From Candidatus Nitrosopumilus sp. (lineage in GTDB: Archaea; Thermoproteota; Nitrososphaeria; Nitrososphaerales; Nitrosopumilaceae): a stretch of 64,000 nucleotides of DNA. Below, piece by piece: positions 17,717-27,093 of this stretch. Position 1 is the first letter of the stretch. Every line of letters starts with the position of its first letter. Where the stretch lies: assembly GCA_013911135.1 (NCBI GenBank), contig JACERO010000075.1, positions 1 to 64,000 of the forward strand, written 5' to 3'. The notes below the pieces were generated by a model, which saw only the letters and a list, made by a program, of their open reading frames with translations, was not told where the DNA came from and did no database searches. The position numbers and the translations under genes are program-made.

Positions 17717-19137
17717 TGACAAAATCACTTGATGAGTCACTTTCATTTTTTAAAGATAAAGTTACAGATTGTATAAAGTCTAAAAAATCAATTTTTGTCA
17801 CAACCCATATTGATTGTGATGGACTTACATCTGGAAGTATTATTACCAAAGCTCTAATCAGAGTAGGTGCCAAATGTACGGTTAGAACATCAAAAGAATT
17901 TAATAAAAAAGTAGCAGAGTCTTTCAAAACAGATTCTCGAGATTTTCACATAGTGACAGATTTGGGAGGAGGTTTTGCAAAGGATCTAAATGAATCCTTA
18001 GGAGATAATTGGATGGTTTTAGATCATCACCAGATTCCAGAAGAAGAGTTGGATGATCAAAATGTCATCAATGCTTGGAAATATGGAATTGATGGAGGAG
18101 TTGAGATTTGTGCAGGTGGCATGGCATATCTTGCATCAATGGCACTTGATGAGAAAAATTCAGATTTGTCTGCTATTGCAGTTGTTTCTGCATTAGGGGA
18201 CAGACAAGATCAAGGAGAAAGAAAGTCATTTACAGGTAAGAATTTTGAGATTGTTAATACTGCCAAAGAACAGGGTTTGGTAGATATTGATTTGGATTTA
18301 TTACTAGTAGGAAGAGAAACAAGACCACTTCCTGATGCTTTGGCATTTACTTCACAACCATTTATCGAAGGTTTAACATGGAATAGAGATGCATGTCTTT
18401 CTCTTCTAAATTCATCAGGAATTCAGTTAAAGGATGAAGGGAGATGGAGAGTTCCAGCAGAACTAAATGAGGAAGAAAAAAGGCTAGTAATTGAATCAAT
18501 TACTAAATTTACTTCTGGAAAAAATGCTACTGAAATCATGTCAGAATTAATTGGTTATACCTATACATTTCCAAGAGAGGACAAGCGAAGCTTCTTGCGA
18601 GATGGAAGGGAATTTTCAACTATGCTAAACTCATGTGGAAGAATTAATCATTCAGGTGTTGGAATGGCAATATGCATGGGAGATAGAAATAAGATTCTAA
18701 GAGAAGGTGAAACCATTCTGACAGAATATAGAAAGAAAATTAGAGAATATATGAATATTTTATCAAATGAAAGATGGAGAATTTCAGAAAGCGAAACTTG
18801 TGTTATGGTGAATGGTGAAGATATAGTACCAGAAACAATGACTGGAACCATTTCATCATTAATTGCAGGATCTCCAAAAAATGCTGGAAAAATTGTAATT
18901 TTGAGAACCAAGGCTGAAGAAAATACTATAAAGTTTTCATCAAGAAAGTCCTATAGTTGCAAATCTGACATCAATCTTAGTGAATTAATGAGAACAGGTG
19001 CTGAGAAATTTGATGGTATTGGAGGAGGTCACAATGCAGCAGCAGGAGCAAAAATAACTAAAGACAAATTGGATGAATTTCTAAAGTATTTGGAAGTAAA
19101 TGTCATTAACGTGTCAAGTTCAGGTAGTTCTCAATAA
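17716..19137 (+). CDS. DHH-family phosphoesterase (archaeal RecJ-like)
   Basis: THIDCDGLTSG; DLGGG; VLDHHQIPE; C-terminal DHHA1 GGGHNAAAGA. Confidence 0.93.
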   Translation: MTKSLDESLSFFKDKVTDCIKSKKSIFVTTHIDCDGLTSGSIITKALIRVGAKCTVRTSKEFNKKVAESFKTDSRDFHIVTDLGGGFAKDLNESLGDNWMVLDHHQIPEEELDDQNVINAWKYGIDGGVEICAGGMAYLASMALDEKNSDLSAIAVVSALGDRQDQGERKSFTGKNFEIVNTAKEQGLVDIDLDLLLVGRETRPLPDALAFTSQPFIEGLTWNRDACLSLLNSSGIQLKDEGRWRVPAELNEEEKRLVIESITKFTSGKNATEIMSELIGYTYTFPREDKRSFLRDGREFSTMLNSCGRINHSGVGMAICMGDRNKILREGETILTEYRKKIREYMNILSNERWRISESETCVMVNGEDIVPETMTGTISSLIAGSPKNAGKIVILRTKAEENTIKFSSRKSYSCKSDINLSELMRTGAEKFDGIGGGHNAAAGAKITKDKLDEFLKYLEVNVINVSSSGSSQ

Positions 19138-19342
19138 CATATCAAAAGAAAAGGCAGAAACTGTCAAAAAAACATTAGAACCTGATAATGTAAATTTTCC
19201 AGAAGGATTGAGTCTTTATGTTGAAAATATTGATAACAAACTAGTTTTTAATTTTGAAAGTAAGGATAACATGAAACACCTTATTGGAACAATTGATGAA
19301 GTATTAGAGCATGTCCAGGTTGCACTAAAGGTAATTGAATAA
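19100..19342 (+). CDS. pcc1: KEOPS complex subunit Pcc1
   Basis: 80 aa; KTLEPDNVNFPEGLSLYVENIDNKLVFNFESKDNMKHLIGTIDEVLEHVQVALKVI; overlaps the DHH gene and abuts serS. Confidence 0.8.
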   Translation: MSLTCQVQVVLNNISKEKAETVKKTLEPDNVNFPEGLSLYVENIDNKLVFNFESKDNMKHLIGTIDEVLEHVQVALKVIE

Positions 19343-20607
19343 TGTTAGATCCTAAATTAATCAAAGAAAAATCACAAATTATTCGTGACATGCTCAAAGT
19401 AAGGAATGTGGATTTTGATTTAGATGCATTAATAGAGTTTGAACAAAAAAGGCGCGAATTCATAATTAAAACTGATGAATTAAGAAAAAAGAAAAATCAA
19501 GTAGCTTTAGAGATTTCGCAAAAAAAGAAGGATGGTAAAGATGCATCATCAATTTTAGTTGAGATGAAAAATGTCTCAGTTGAACTTACAAAATTAGAAT
19601 CAGAGCAAGAAAGTATTGAAAATACGTATTCGAAATTGGCATTAACAATTCCAAATCTCGTTGATAAATCAGTTCCAATTGGGGCAGATGAAAGTGCTAA
19701 CAAAGAGATAAGAAAATGGGGAAGTATTCCAAATTTTAATTTTAAAATAAGTGACCATATTGATATTTCTGAAAATTTAGACTTGGTAGACTTGGAAAGA
19801 GCAGCAAAAGTTGCAGGAGCCAGATTCTATTATCTAAAAAATGATCTAGTAAGATTAAACCAATCACTAATTCACTATGCATTAGATTTTCTTGCAAAAA
19901 AAGAATATTCTCTTGTTCAGCCACCATACATGATTAATCGAGAATCAATGGAGGGCGCAGTGATTGCTGATGATTTTGAAGACGTAATCTACAAGGTTGA
20001 AGAAGAAGATCTATACATGATTGGAACATCCGAACATGCTATGGCAGCAATGCACTCAAAAGAAATCATTGAGGGAAAAGATCTGCCCATAAGATATGCA
20101 GGTGTCAGTCCATGTTTTAGAAAAGAAGCAGGGGCACATGGAAGAGATCAGAAAGGAATTTTCAGAGTACATCAATTTGACAAAATTGAACAATTTGTAT
20201 TTTCTAGACCAGAAGATTCTTGGAATGAACATGAAAAAATGCTAACACTTGTTGAAGAATTTTATCAAAAATTAGAGATTCCACACAAAGTAATGCTGCT
20301 ATCTACTGGGGATATGGGAAAAGTTTCAGCAAAGACTTATGATATTGAAGCATGGATGGCAGGACAAAATGCCTATAGAGAAATTGTTTCATGTTCAAAC
20401 TGTTTAGATTATCAAGCAAGAAGATTGAAGATCAGATTTAGGGATAAAACAAATGAAGATACACAATACGTACACACACTTAACAGCACTCTTGTTGCTA
20501 CAACTAGAGTTCTAGTATCCATAATGGAGAACTTTCAAACAAAGGATGGACACATTAGAATCCCTCAAGTTTTACAGAGTTACATGGGAAATCAGAAAGA
20601 GATCTAG
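19342..20607 (+). CDS. serS: Serine--tRNA ligase
   Basis: YTVQPPYMI-type motif, MIGTSEHAMAAMHS, CFRKEAGAHGRDQKGIFRVHQFDKIEQF. Confidence 0.96.
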   Translation: MLDPKLIKEKSQIIRDMLKVRNVDFDLDALIEFEQKRREFIIKTDELRKKKNQVALEISQKKKDGKDASSILVEMKNVSVELTKLESEQESIENTYSKLALTIPNLVDKSVPIGADESANKEIRKWGSIPNFNFKISDHIDISENLDLVDLERAAKVAGARFYYLKNDLVRLNQSLIHYALDFLAKKEYSLVQPPYMINRESMEGAVIADDFEDVIYKVEEEDLYMIGTSEHAMAAMHSKEIIEGKDLPIRYAGVSPCFRKEAGAHGRDQKGIFRVHQFDKIEQFVFSRPEDSWNEHEKMLTLVEEFYQKLEIPHKVMLLSTGDMGKVSAKTYDIEAWMAGQNAYREIVSCSNCLDYQARRLKIRFRDKTNEDTQYVHTLNSTLVATTRVLVSIMENFQTKDGHIRIPQVLQSYMGNQKEI

Positions 20608-20647
20608 TAACATACCCTTATATTTTGGATTTAAAGGTCGATAATAA

Positions 20648-21259
20648 TTGGCACGTAGAAAAGGTCGTACTAAAGACAAGTGGAGAGAAAAACGCTGGGT
20701 TACAGTAAATGCACCAGAATCATTTAATGTTGTCCCAATTGCTTATGTTCCAATTACAGATGATGAAAATGCAGTAGGTAGAGTTTTAGAAGTAACACTT
20801 TATGATATTCTAAAAGGAGATCCTTCACAACATCAATACAAAATGTATTTCCAAATTGACAAGGTTGATGGTGATAAAGCATCAACAATTTTCAAGAGAT
20901 TTGAGTATTCAAAAGAATTTTTACGTAGTTTAGTTAGACGTGGTTCATCAAAAATTAATTTTATTATGGATATCAAAACAAAAGATGGATACATCTTTAG
21001 AGTAAAAGTAATTGCCCTAACCCATAGACAGTTAAACACATCTAGACAACATGCTCTGAGATTAATTGTAAGAGACGTAATTAACAAGACAGTTCCAGAA
21101 ATGACAGTTGAACAATTTGTCCAAGCAACTTGTTACAGTAAAATAAATTCAGATATCATGGCAGCATTCAAGAAAGTTATTAGAGTAAGACATGTAGGTC
21201 TTGAGAAAGTAAAACTCATTAGAACTGCAGACAAAGAAACAATATTACTTGAAGCATAA
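20648..21259 (+). CDS. rps3ae: 30S ribosomal protein S3Ae (S1e)
   Basis: RKGRTKDKWREKRWVTVNAPESFNVVPIAYVP...; TTG start. Confidence 0.94.
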   Translation: MARRKGRTKDKWREKRWVTVNAPESFNVVPIAYVPITDDENAVGRVLEVTLYDILKGDPSQHQYKMYFQIDKVDGDKASTIFKRFEYSKEFLRSLVRRGSSKINFIMDIKTKDGYIFRVKVIALTHRQLNTSRQHALRLIVRDVINKTVPEMTVEQFVQATCYSKINSDIMAAFKKVIRVRHVGLEKVKLIRTADKETILLEA

Positions 21260-21285
21260 ACAACTAAGATTATTCTTTTACAATC

Positions 21286-21714
21286 ATGATTGATAAGATA
21301 GAAGTATCAATTGATGTAATTATTCATGCAACTGAAGACATTTCAAGAATATTCCAGTCTTTTGAAGAAATATTAGATCTAAAAAAAGATGATTTCACAA
21401 TTCATGAAACCACAGGACATTTCGATAATCCAATAATTATGTTAAATGCAGAAATTGTAAAAAAAGAGGCTCAAAATTTCATGAAGAAACTTTTAGGATT
21501 TTTATCAATTGAGCAAATCAATGAATTAATTGAAGAAATTGAAGAAAGAACAATAGATTCAAGATTTCATATGAGATTAGACAAGCAAGAACTAATGAAA
21601 GGAAATCTTGCATTTGGAGAAAAAGAATCAATAAAAATAAAAATTCACACACCAATTTACAACAAAAAAAATACTGTTAAAACATTTACAGAAATTTTTC
21701 AAATTGCCAACTAG
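21286..21714 (+). CDS. RNA-binding-type protein (COG1325-like)
   Basis: 142 aa; KIEVSIDVIIHATEDISRI...DSRFHMRLDKQELMKGNLAFGEKESIKIKIHTPIY. Confidence 0.75.
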   Translation: MIDKIEVSIDVIIHATEDISRIFQSFEEILDLKKDDFTIHETTGHFDNPIIMLNAEIVKKEAQNFMKKLLGFLSIEQINELIEEIEERTIDSRFHMRLDKQELMKGNLAFGEKESIKIKIHTPIYNKKNTVKTFTEIFQIAN

Positions 21715-21744
21715 ATTAAATAGGAATAACAGAATTATTCAATT

Positions 21745-21815
21745 TGGGAATGAGGAAATAATAGCCGCTCCAGTCTGAGCGAAAGCCTTGAAGACGCCGC
21801 GACGAACCGACCCCA
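21745..21815 (+). ncRNA. Candidate C/D-box-like sRNA
   Basis: TGGG/CCCA terminal stem; C-like ATGAGGA (21750), D' CTGA (21775), C' TTGAAGA (21788), D-like CCGA (21807), then an ATTTTT run; GC-rich intergenic spike. Confidence 0.4.
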
Positions 21816-21905
21816 TTTTTGAATCGATCATGAAATTTTGTTTAAAAAATTCTATGCATTTTATCAGTGTATTATTTTAAATACGGATAGACAAACCTCA
21901 TTATC

Positions 21906-23363
21906 GTGGCAGATTATGATGTTATAATTGCAGGTGGAGGTTTAGCAGGTACAATTACAGCTCAATCTATCTCTCACTATTCAAATCAAAACCTAAAGAT
22001 TTTGGTTGTTGATAGAAATACAGAATTTTTACCAGGTAGAAAATCATTGGCAGGTTGGGTATGTGGAGATGCATGTTCCAAAGAGGCAGTAAATTTTATG
22101 TCAAATAGAATTAAAGTTGAATGGACCAAACCAGAAATCGAACATGATGTAAAAGGTGTAATGGCATTTTCCCCAGACAGAGAAACCGCAATTCCATTTG
22201 ATGGAGATGGATTCATGTTAAATCGTCAAAAGCTACCTGAAATTCAAAATGAAAGATGTAGAAAAATTGGAATTGAGTTTGAATATGAGATTAATCTTAC
22301 TGGTCTAATTTATGATGGTCAGCAAGTAGTTGGAATTCAAGGAATTGATAACAAAACAAAACAGCCTTTTAAGAAAACATCAAAAATTGTAGTTGATGCA
22401 ACAGGAGTTACATCTACGCTCAGAAATGGACTTCAAAACTCAACAAAAGTAGAAAAAAGAATCGACAGAAAAGATTTGGAATCTACAGGTAGATACATTA
22501 TGTATTTTGATCAAGGACAAAAAGATCTTACAGAATTTGATCCGGATTATTGTATAATTCATTTAGATCAAGATATTGCACCAGGCGGATATGGATGGGT
22601 ATTTCCAAAAGGAGATAACAAAGTTAACATTGGTTTAGGAGTTGAGAAATCATTTTTGGATAAAAGAAACAAAAGGTTAGGTAAGAAAGACAATGTAGCA
22701 TCATTAATGAAAGAATATCTTGAAAGAAACAGAGCAATTAAAAATTCAAGATTATCAGAAGATCCTGAAGACATTAACAATAATTCTGGAGTGTTCCAAG
22801 TTTCAGTTAGAAGACAAAATGATTGTATGGTATCTGGAGGATACATGTTAGTTGGAGATTCTGCATGGATGCCAAAAGCAATTGATGCAGGCGGAATAGG
22901 ACCAGCGTTAATTGCAGGAACAATTATTGGAAATAATGTATCTCAAGCAATAGAAGCAAATGATACTTCAGAAGCAAATCTTTGGCAATACAATCTTGAC
23001 TTTATCAAAGAATATGGATACAAAACTGCAGGTCTTGAACTTTTTAGAGGATTAGTACAACAAATGACTAACGAACAAATCAGTTATGGAATGAAACACT
23101 TTTTGGGAAATCTTGATGTTGAATCAATCAGCAAAGGTGAGCATCCAGACTTTTCAGGATTAGGAAAAATTGGTATGATAATTAGAGGTGCGATGAATAA
23201 GACAGTTGCAAAAGCACTAAAATATACATCAGAACAAAACCAATGGTTAGTTGAACATTATAATAATTATCCAAAAGATCCATCAGGTTTTGATGAATGG
23301 AACAAAACATTTCATCAGAGATTTGGTGAAGCAGTTACAAAAGTAGAAGCTTTTGATACATGA
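21906..23363 (+). CDS. Geranylgeranyl reductase family FAD protein
   Basis: YDVIIAGGGLAGTITAQSIS; GRYIMYFDQ; GYGWVFPKGDNKVNIGLGV; GYMLVGDSAWMPKAIDAGGIGPALIAG. Confidence 0.88.
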   Translation: MADYDVIIAGGGLAGTITAQSISHYSNQNLKILVVDRNTEFLPGRKSLAGWVCGDACSKEAVNFMSNRIKVEWTKPEIEHDVKGVMAFSPDRETAIPFDGDGFMLNRQKLPEIQNERCRKIGIEFEYEINLTGLIYDGQQVVGIQGIDNKTKQPFKKTSKIVVDATGVTSTLRNGLQNSTKVEKRIDRKDLESTGRYIMYFDQGQKDLTEFDPDYCIIHLDQDIAPGGYGWVFPKGDNKVNIGLGVEKSFLDKRNKRLGKKDNVASLMKEYLERNRAIKNSRLSEDPEDINNNSGVFQVSVRRQNDCMVSGGYMLVGDSAWMPKAIDAGGIGPALIAGTIIGNNVSQAIEANDTSEANLWQYNLDFIKEYGYKTAGLELFRGLVQQMTNEQISYGMKHFLGNLDVESISKGEHPDFSGLGKIGMIIRGAMNKTVAKALKYTSEQNQWLVEHYNNYPKDPSGFDEWNKTFHQRFGEAVTKVEAFDT

Positions 23364-23494
23364 TTAATACAAAAACTCACTTTTGAAATTAAAGAAATCT
23401 TTGGAAAATTACTGATTAAATCAAATTCTAGGCTCAATCCAGGGGATTCAGCTACCTTTTTGGGGATGAAAATGGACGCAGTTAGATGTGGAAA

Positions 23495-24880
23495 TTAATT
23501 TAATTTGGTAATATCACGAGGAAAGAAAAGATCTACAAACCAATCAAGACCTACCCTAATTCGTTTTTCCATTACTGGAAGAGTTGACAAATAGTATTGT
23601 TTCCACACAAACCAAGCTGCAAATCCAGTTAGATTAACCCCAAGCATCTTTGCCACTCCATCGCGTTTTCCAATTTTTGCCATAGAGCCTTTTGATGAAT
23701 AATCAAAGATGGTGAATTTTTTACTTCCATGAACTGAAGATATCAGATTTTTTGATACGATCTTTGCTTCCCTTATTGCGTGTTGGGCAGTTGGAGGATA
23801 TGGTTGGTTTTGAGAATCCAAAATGTATGCACAATCTCCCAATGCAAATACATTTGGATATTTTGATAATCGTAGATATTTGTCAACTATCAATCTACCA
23901 GATTTATCATGTTCAACATCAAGAGATTGAACAAAGTCCTGAGATTCATTGCCACCAGCCCATATCAACATGGAATAGTGCAATGAATTATCACCACTGA
24001 GAAATACTTGTGAAATATCAGCATCTGTTACTTTGGTATTGTAAATTATATTTACACCAGATTTTTCTAAAGACTTTGCAGCATATCTTCCAAGATTTCC
24101 AATTTCAGGTAAGATATGATCCCTTGCTACAATCAAACTTACTCGAATGGAATCAGATTCAATGTTTCGATAATATTTCTCAGCTGATTCATGAATAAAC
24201 TCATTTATTTCTCCTGTAGTTTCTACGCCAGAAAAACCACCTCCTACTATAACAAATGATAAAAGTTGAGCTTGTTTTGAAATCTCTTGTTGATCAGCTA
24301 ACTCTAATTGTTTGATAATCTGATTTCGAATAATACTAGCATCCTGCAGAGATTTAATTGTAACAGAGTATTTCTTTAGATTTTCATTTCCAAAAAATCC
24401 AGTTTTAGTTCCAGCTGCAATTATCAGATAATCATATTCTAGTTTTGTGTTACCACTTTCAGTATTAATTGATACAGATTTTTTATCCAAATCAATATGG
24501 GTTACTTTGGCTTGATAGAATCTAGCTCTTTTGCAGAAGTTTCTAATAGGTGTAGCGATATGACGTGGTTCAATAGTACCAGTTGAGAGTTCTGGTAGCA
24601 TAGAAGTGTGAAGGAAAAAATTATTTTCTGAGACAATAAAGATGCTAACATCAACATTATCTTGAAATTGTTTCTGAATTGTGTTTAGTACTCCAACTCC
24701 TGCATATCCACCACCAACAATGAGGATTTTTTTCATTAATGGAGATGGATTTTCATGTACATGTTCCTGATGATGTTTCCATGTTTGAAGTTTTGAAAAC
24801 TCAATGTCACATATTCTACACAAGTAATTGGCCCCCATTTTACGTGTAAAAAGTGATGAAATTATACCCAAAGCCCCCAA
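23495..24880 (-). CDS. Type II NADH dehydrogenase-like FAD oxidoreductase with N-terminal C2H2 zinc finger
   Basis: LCRICDIEFSKLQTWKHHQEHVHE followed by MKKILIVGGGYAGVGVLNTI; SFVIVGGGFSGVETTGE; NVFALGDCA. Confidence 0.85.
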   Translation of the reverse strand: MGALGIISSLFTRKMGANYLCRICDIEFSKLQTWKHHQEHVHENPSPLMKKILIVGGGYAGVGVLNTIQKQFQDNVDVSIFIVSENNFFLHTSMLPELSTGTIEPRHIATPIRNFCKRARFYQAKVTHIDLDKKSVSINTESGNTKLEYDYLIIAAGTKTGFFGNENLKKYSVTIKSLQDASIIRNQIIKQLELADQQEISKQAQLLSFVIVGGGFSGVETTGEINEFIHESAEKYYRNIESDSIRVSLIVARDHILPEIGNLGRYAAKSLEKSGVNIIYNTKVTDADISQVFLSGDNSLHYSMLIWAGGNESQDFVQSLDVEHDKSGRLIVDKYLRLSKYPNVFALGDCAYILDSQNQPYPPTAQHAIREAKIVSKNLISSVHGSKKFTIFDYSSKGSMAKIGKRDGVAKMLGVNLTGFAAWFVWKQYYLSTLPVMEKRIRVGLDWFVDLFFPRDITKLN

Positions 24881-25401
24881 ATGATATGCATAATCAATGA
24901 GTTGAACATTTGACTAACAAAACTACGTTCAATTTCTTGAACTGCTTCAACATATGACATTTGTGGATTAATTTCAGATAATATCTGAGCTGTATTTGGA
25001 CCAAGTAATAATTGAGTCACTGGAATTGCAAAAACAACAAAGACCACAATTCCTGCAATCATTCCATAAACAAGTCCTGTAGTAATCTTTGAGAGATTAA
25101 ATTTGATTACTTTGTGTAACAAAATGCCCGTGACAATTCCAATTGTTGTTGCAACAAAAATATGCAGTAAAAATCCTACAATAGGTTCTGTGGAATTTAC
25201 AACTTGAGCTAACACCAATAAAGTTACAAGATATGATGAATCTCCAATCAAATCCAAAAATATTCTTGGTAGATGCATAGTAAATGCACCAATAATTGAG
25301 CCAATTGCTACAAAAAATACTTCTTTTTTTAGAGAGAAATTAACTCGTGGTTTGTAATTCTTTTGTGTTAATTCAGATTGATTTTTGTTTGGCTGTTCCA
25401 A
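24862..25401 (-). CDS. Multi-spanning membrane protein
   Basis: 179 aa, about four hydrophobic segments. Confidence 0.65.
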   Translation of the reverse strand: MEQPNKNQSELTQKNYKPRVNFSLKKEVFFVAIGSIIGAFTMHLPRIFLDLIGDSSYLVTLLVLAQVVNSTEPIVGFLLHIFVATTIGIVTGILLHKVIKFNLSKITTGLVYGMIAGIVVFVVFAIPVTQLLLGPNTAQILSEINPQMSYVEAVQEIERSFVSQMFNSLIMHIIWGLWV

Positions 25402-25436
25402 ACTATATTCACCTTATTTGGAACCATTTAAAATGG

Positions 25437-26194
25437 TCACTTGAGTGTCGCTTCAGCAAAGTATACGCCAAACAATTTACAATAAACTACAGCTGTGTTA
25501 TAGAATTCTAAATCCGTATTTTCAGGCAACTCATAATTTTAATTACCTGAACTACCCTTTAGATTACCCAAGTTAATTCCATTTTTTACGTCCCCATCTG
25601 GTGCAATGTAAACAAATAGATCTGGTCCATTTGTTACTGTAAAGTCTTCAAATCTTAAGTAGCTGGTACCATCTTGCACATCAACTATTTTTGCTATTCC
25701 TTCTCCACTATGTCCAGCCAATCCTACAAACTCTCCCATTTTCATCATAGAGTCACCAGATTCATCCATCATCTCTTCTGATACAGAAGTTGTAGTTTCA
25801 GCTGCTTGTGACATCACTTCTTTGGCATCTGTCATTATTTCCGCACGTTCTTTGTCCATCATTGCATCTGTTTTTTCTATTGTTCCCAAACCTCGACTTT
25901 CAAGTTTCATAGCGGTAGATGAAGTACAACATGCTGCTTTTCCTGAGGAACGCATTACCAAATCAATCCTGCATTACACACAACATCCTTACCATCAACT
26001 CCCATTGACATTTGTTTATTTGGTAAATACATTGAGCTTTCTCCCATTTCATTTATCTCCCTCATCATCATGGCTTTTCCCATCTCCTCAGCGTTTACTG
26101 GCAAATATGATATAGCAATTATAGCAGTTAATGCAAAAACAAAAAACAGTGACATTTTAGAATTTTTCATAGTCAATAAATCATTGTTAAACAT
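25437..26194 (-). pseudogene. Secreted DM13-domain (electron-transfer type) protein broken by a frameshift and a nonsense codon
   Basis: Signal peptide ORF 25955..26194 joins the +/-1 frame of 25539..25961. Beyond the TAA at 25539 the same frame reads NYELPENTDLEFYNTAVVYCKLFGVYFAEATLK*, the expected DM13 C-terminus. Confidence 0.75.
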
Positions 26195-26301
26195 TTAACA
26201 TTTTTTCCATTTTAATTCTAAAATTTCATTTAGCTTCAGTTAGTGAAACATGTGAAATTAGATCTAATATTAAATATTGTTTAAATCAATGAAAACGTAC
26301 T

Positions 26302-27093
26302 TTGGAAATACAATATCTAGATTGGAATAATTCAAATCAAATTCTGAATAAAGCATATGAAGCTGGTCTTTTTGTGCTCATTATAGGGCCAAAAGGAACT
26401 GGAAAAACATCTTTGGTGAGAGATTTTGCAGAAAATAAGAGTATCAATCTAGAATCCATTAATTTTAGTCTAAGAACTAGAGAGAGTCATCTTATTGGCA
26501 CAAAAACACTGACAGATGGAACTGTGAGTTTTGATGAAGGAATTTTGATTAAATCAATGAAAGAAGGAAATATGCTTTACTTGGATGAAATTAATTCAGC
26601 CGAAGCAGATGTTTTACTCAGACTTGATGAAGCGTTAGATGATAGAAGACAGATTGTGTTAAAGGAATCAACTGGAGAAGTAATCAAAGCAAAAGAAAAC
26701 TGGTTTGTAATTGCAACTATAAATCCATTAACACATAGTGGAACAAAGGAACTCCCACCACAAATACTAAGTAGATTTCCAGTACGAATTAGATTGGAAT
26801 ATCCACCAGAAAATATAGAATTAGAAATTATAAAAAAATATGTTACTGGAGAACACGAATCAGAAATAATTCAAGCAATTAAACTAGCAAACATATTAAG
26901 ACAAGCTGCTGCTGTTGAAGAATTATTTTATTCTCCTAGCTTGAGAGAAACTATTGCATTTGGAAAATTGTTGGGTAAAGGAATGTCTTCAAAAGAGGTA
27001 GCATATTTTGTTTTTGGAAATGTTTACACGCAATGGGGAAACATAGAATATCAAAAAGTAAGTGACATCATTACGTCAATGTTTGGTAATTAA
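26302..27093 (+). CDS. MoxR-family AAA+ ATPase
   Basis: LIIGPKGTGKTSLVRDFAE Walker A; GNMLYLDEINSAEADVLLRLDEALDDRR Walker B; NWFVIATINP sensor. Confidence 0.9.
   Translation: MEIQYLDWNNSNQILNKAYEAGLFVLIIGPKGTGKTSLVRDFAENKSINLESINFSLRTRESHLIGTKTLTDGTVSFDEGILIKSMKEGNMLYLDEINSAEADVLLRLDEALDDRRQIVLKESTGEVIKAKENWFVIATINPLTHSGTKELPPQILSRFPVRIRLEYPPENIELEIIKKYVTGEHESEIIQAIKLANILRQAAAVEELFYSPSLRETIAFGKLLGKGMSSKEVAYFVFGNVYTQWGNIEYQKVSDIITSMFGN

Noticed and set aside
23400-23494. GC-richer intergenic patch with AATCC-agg-GGATT hairpin, considered as a C/D sRNA
   Set aside because: No consistent C/D box set on either strand; the hairpin is short
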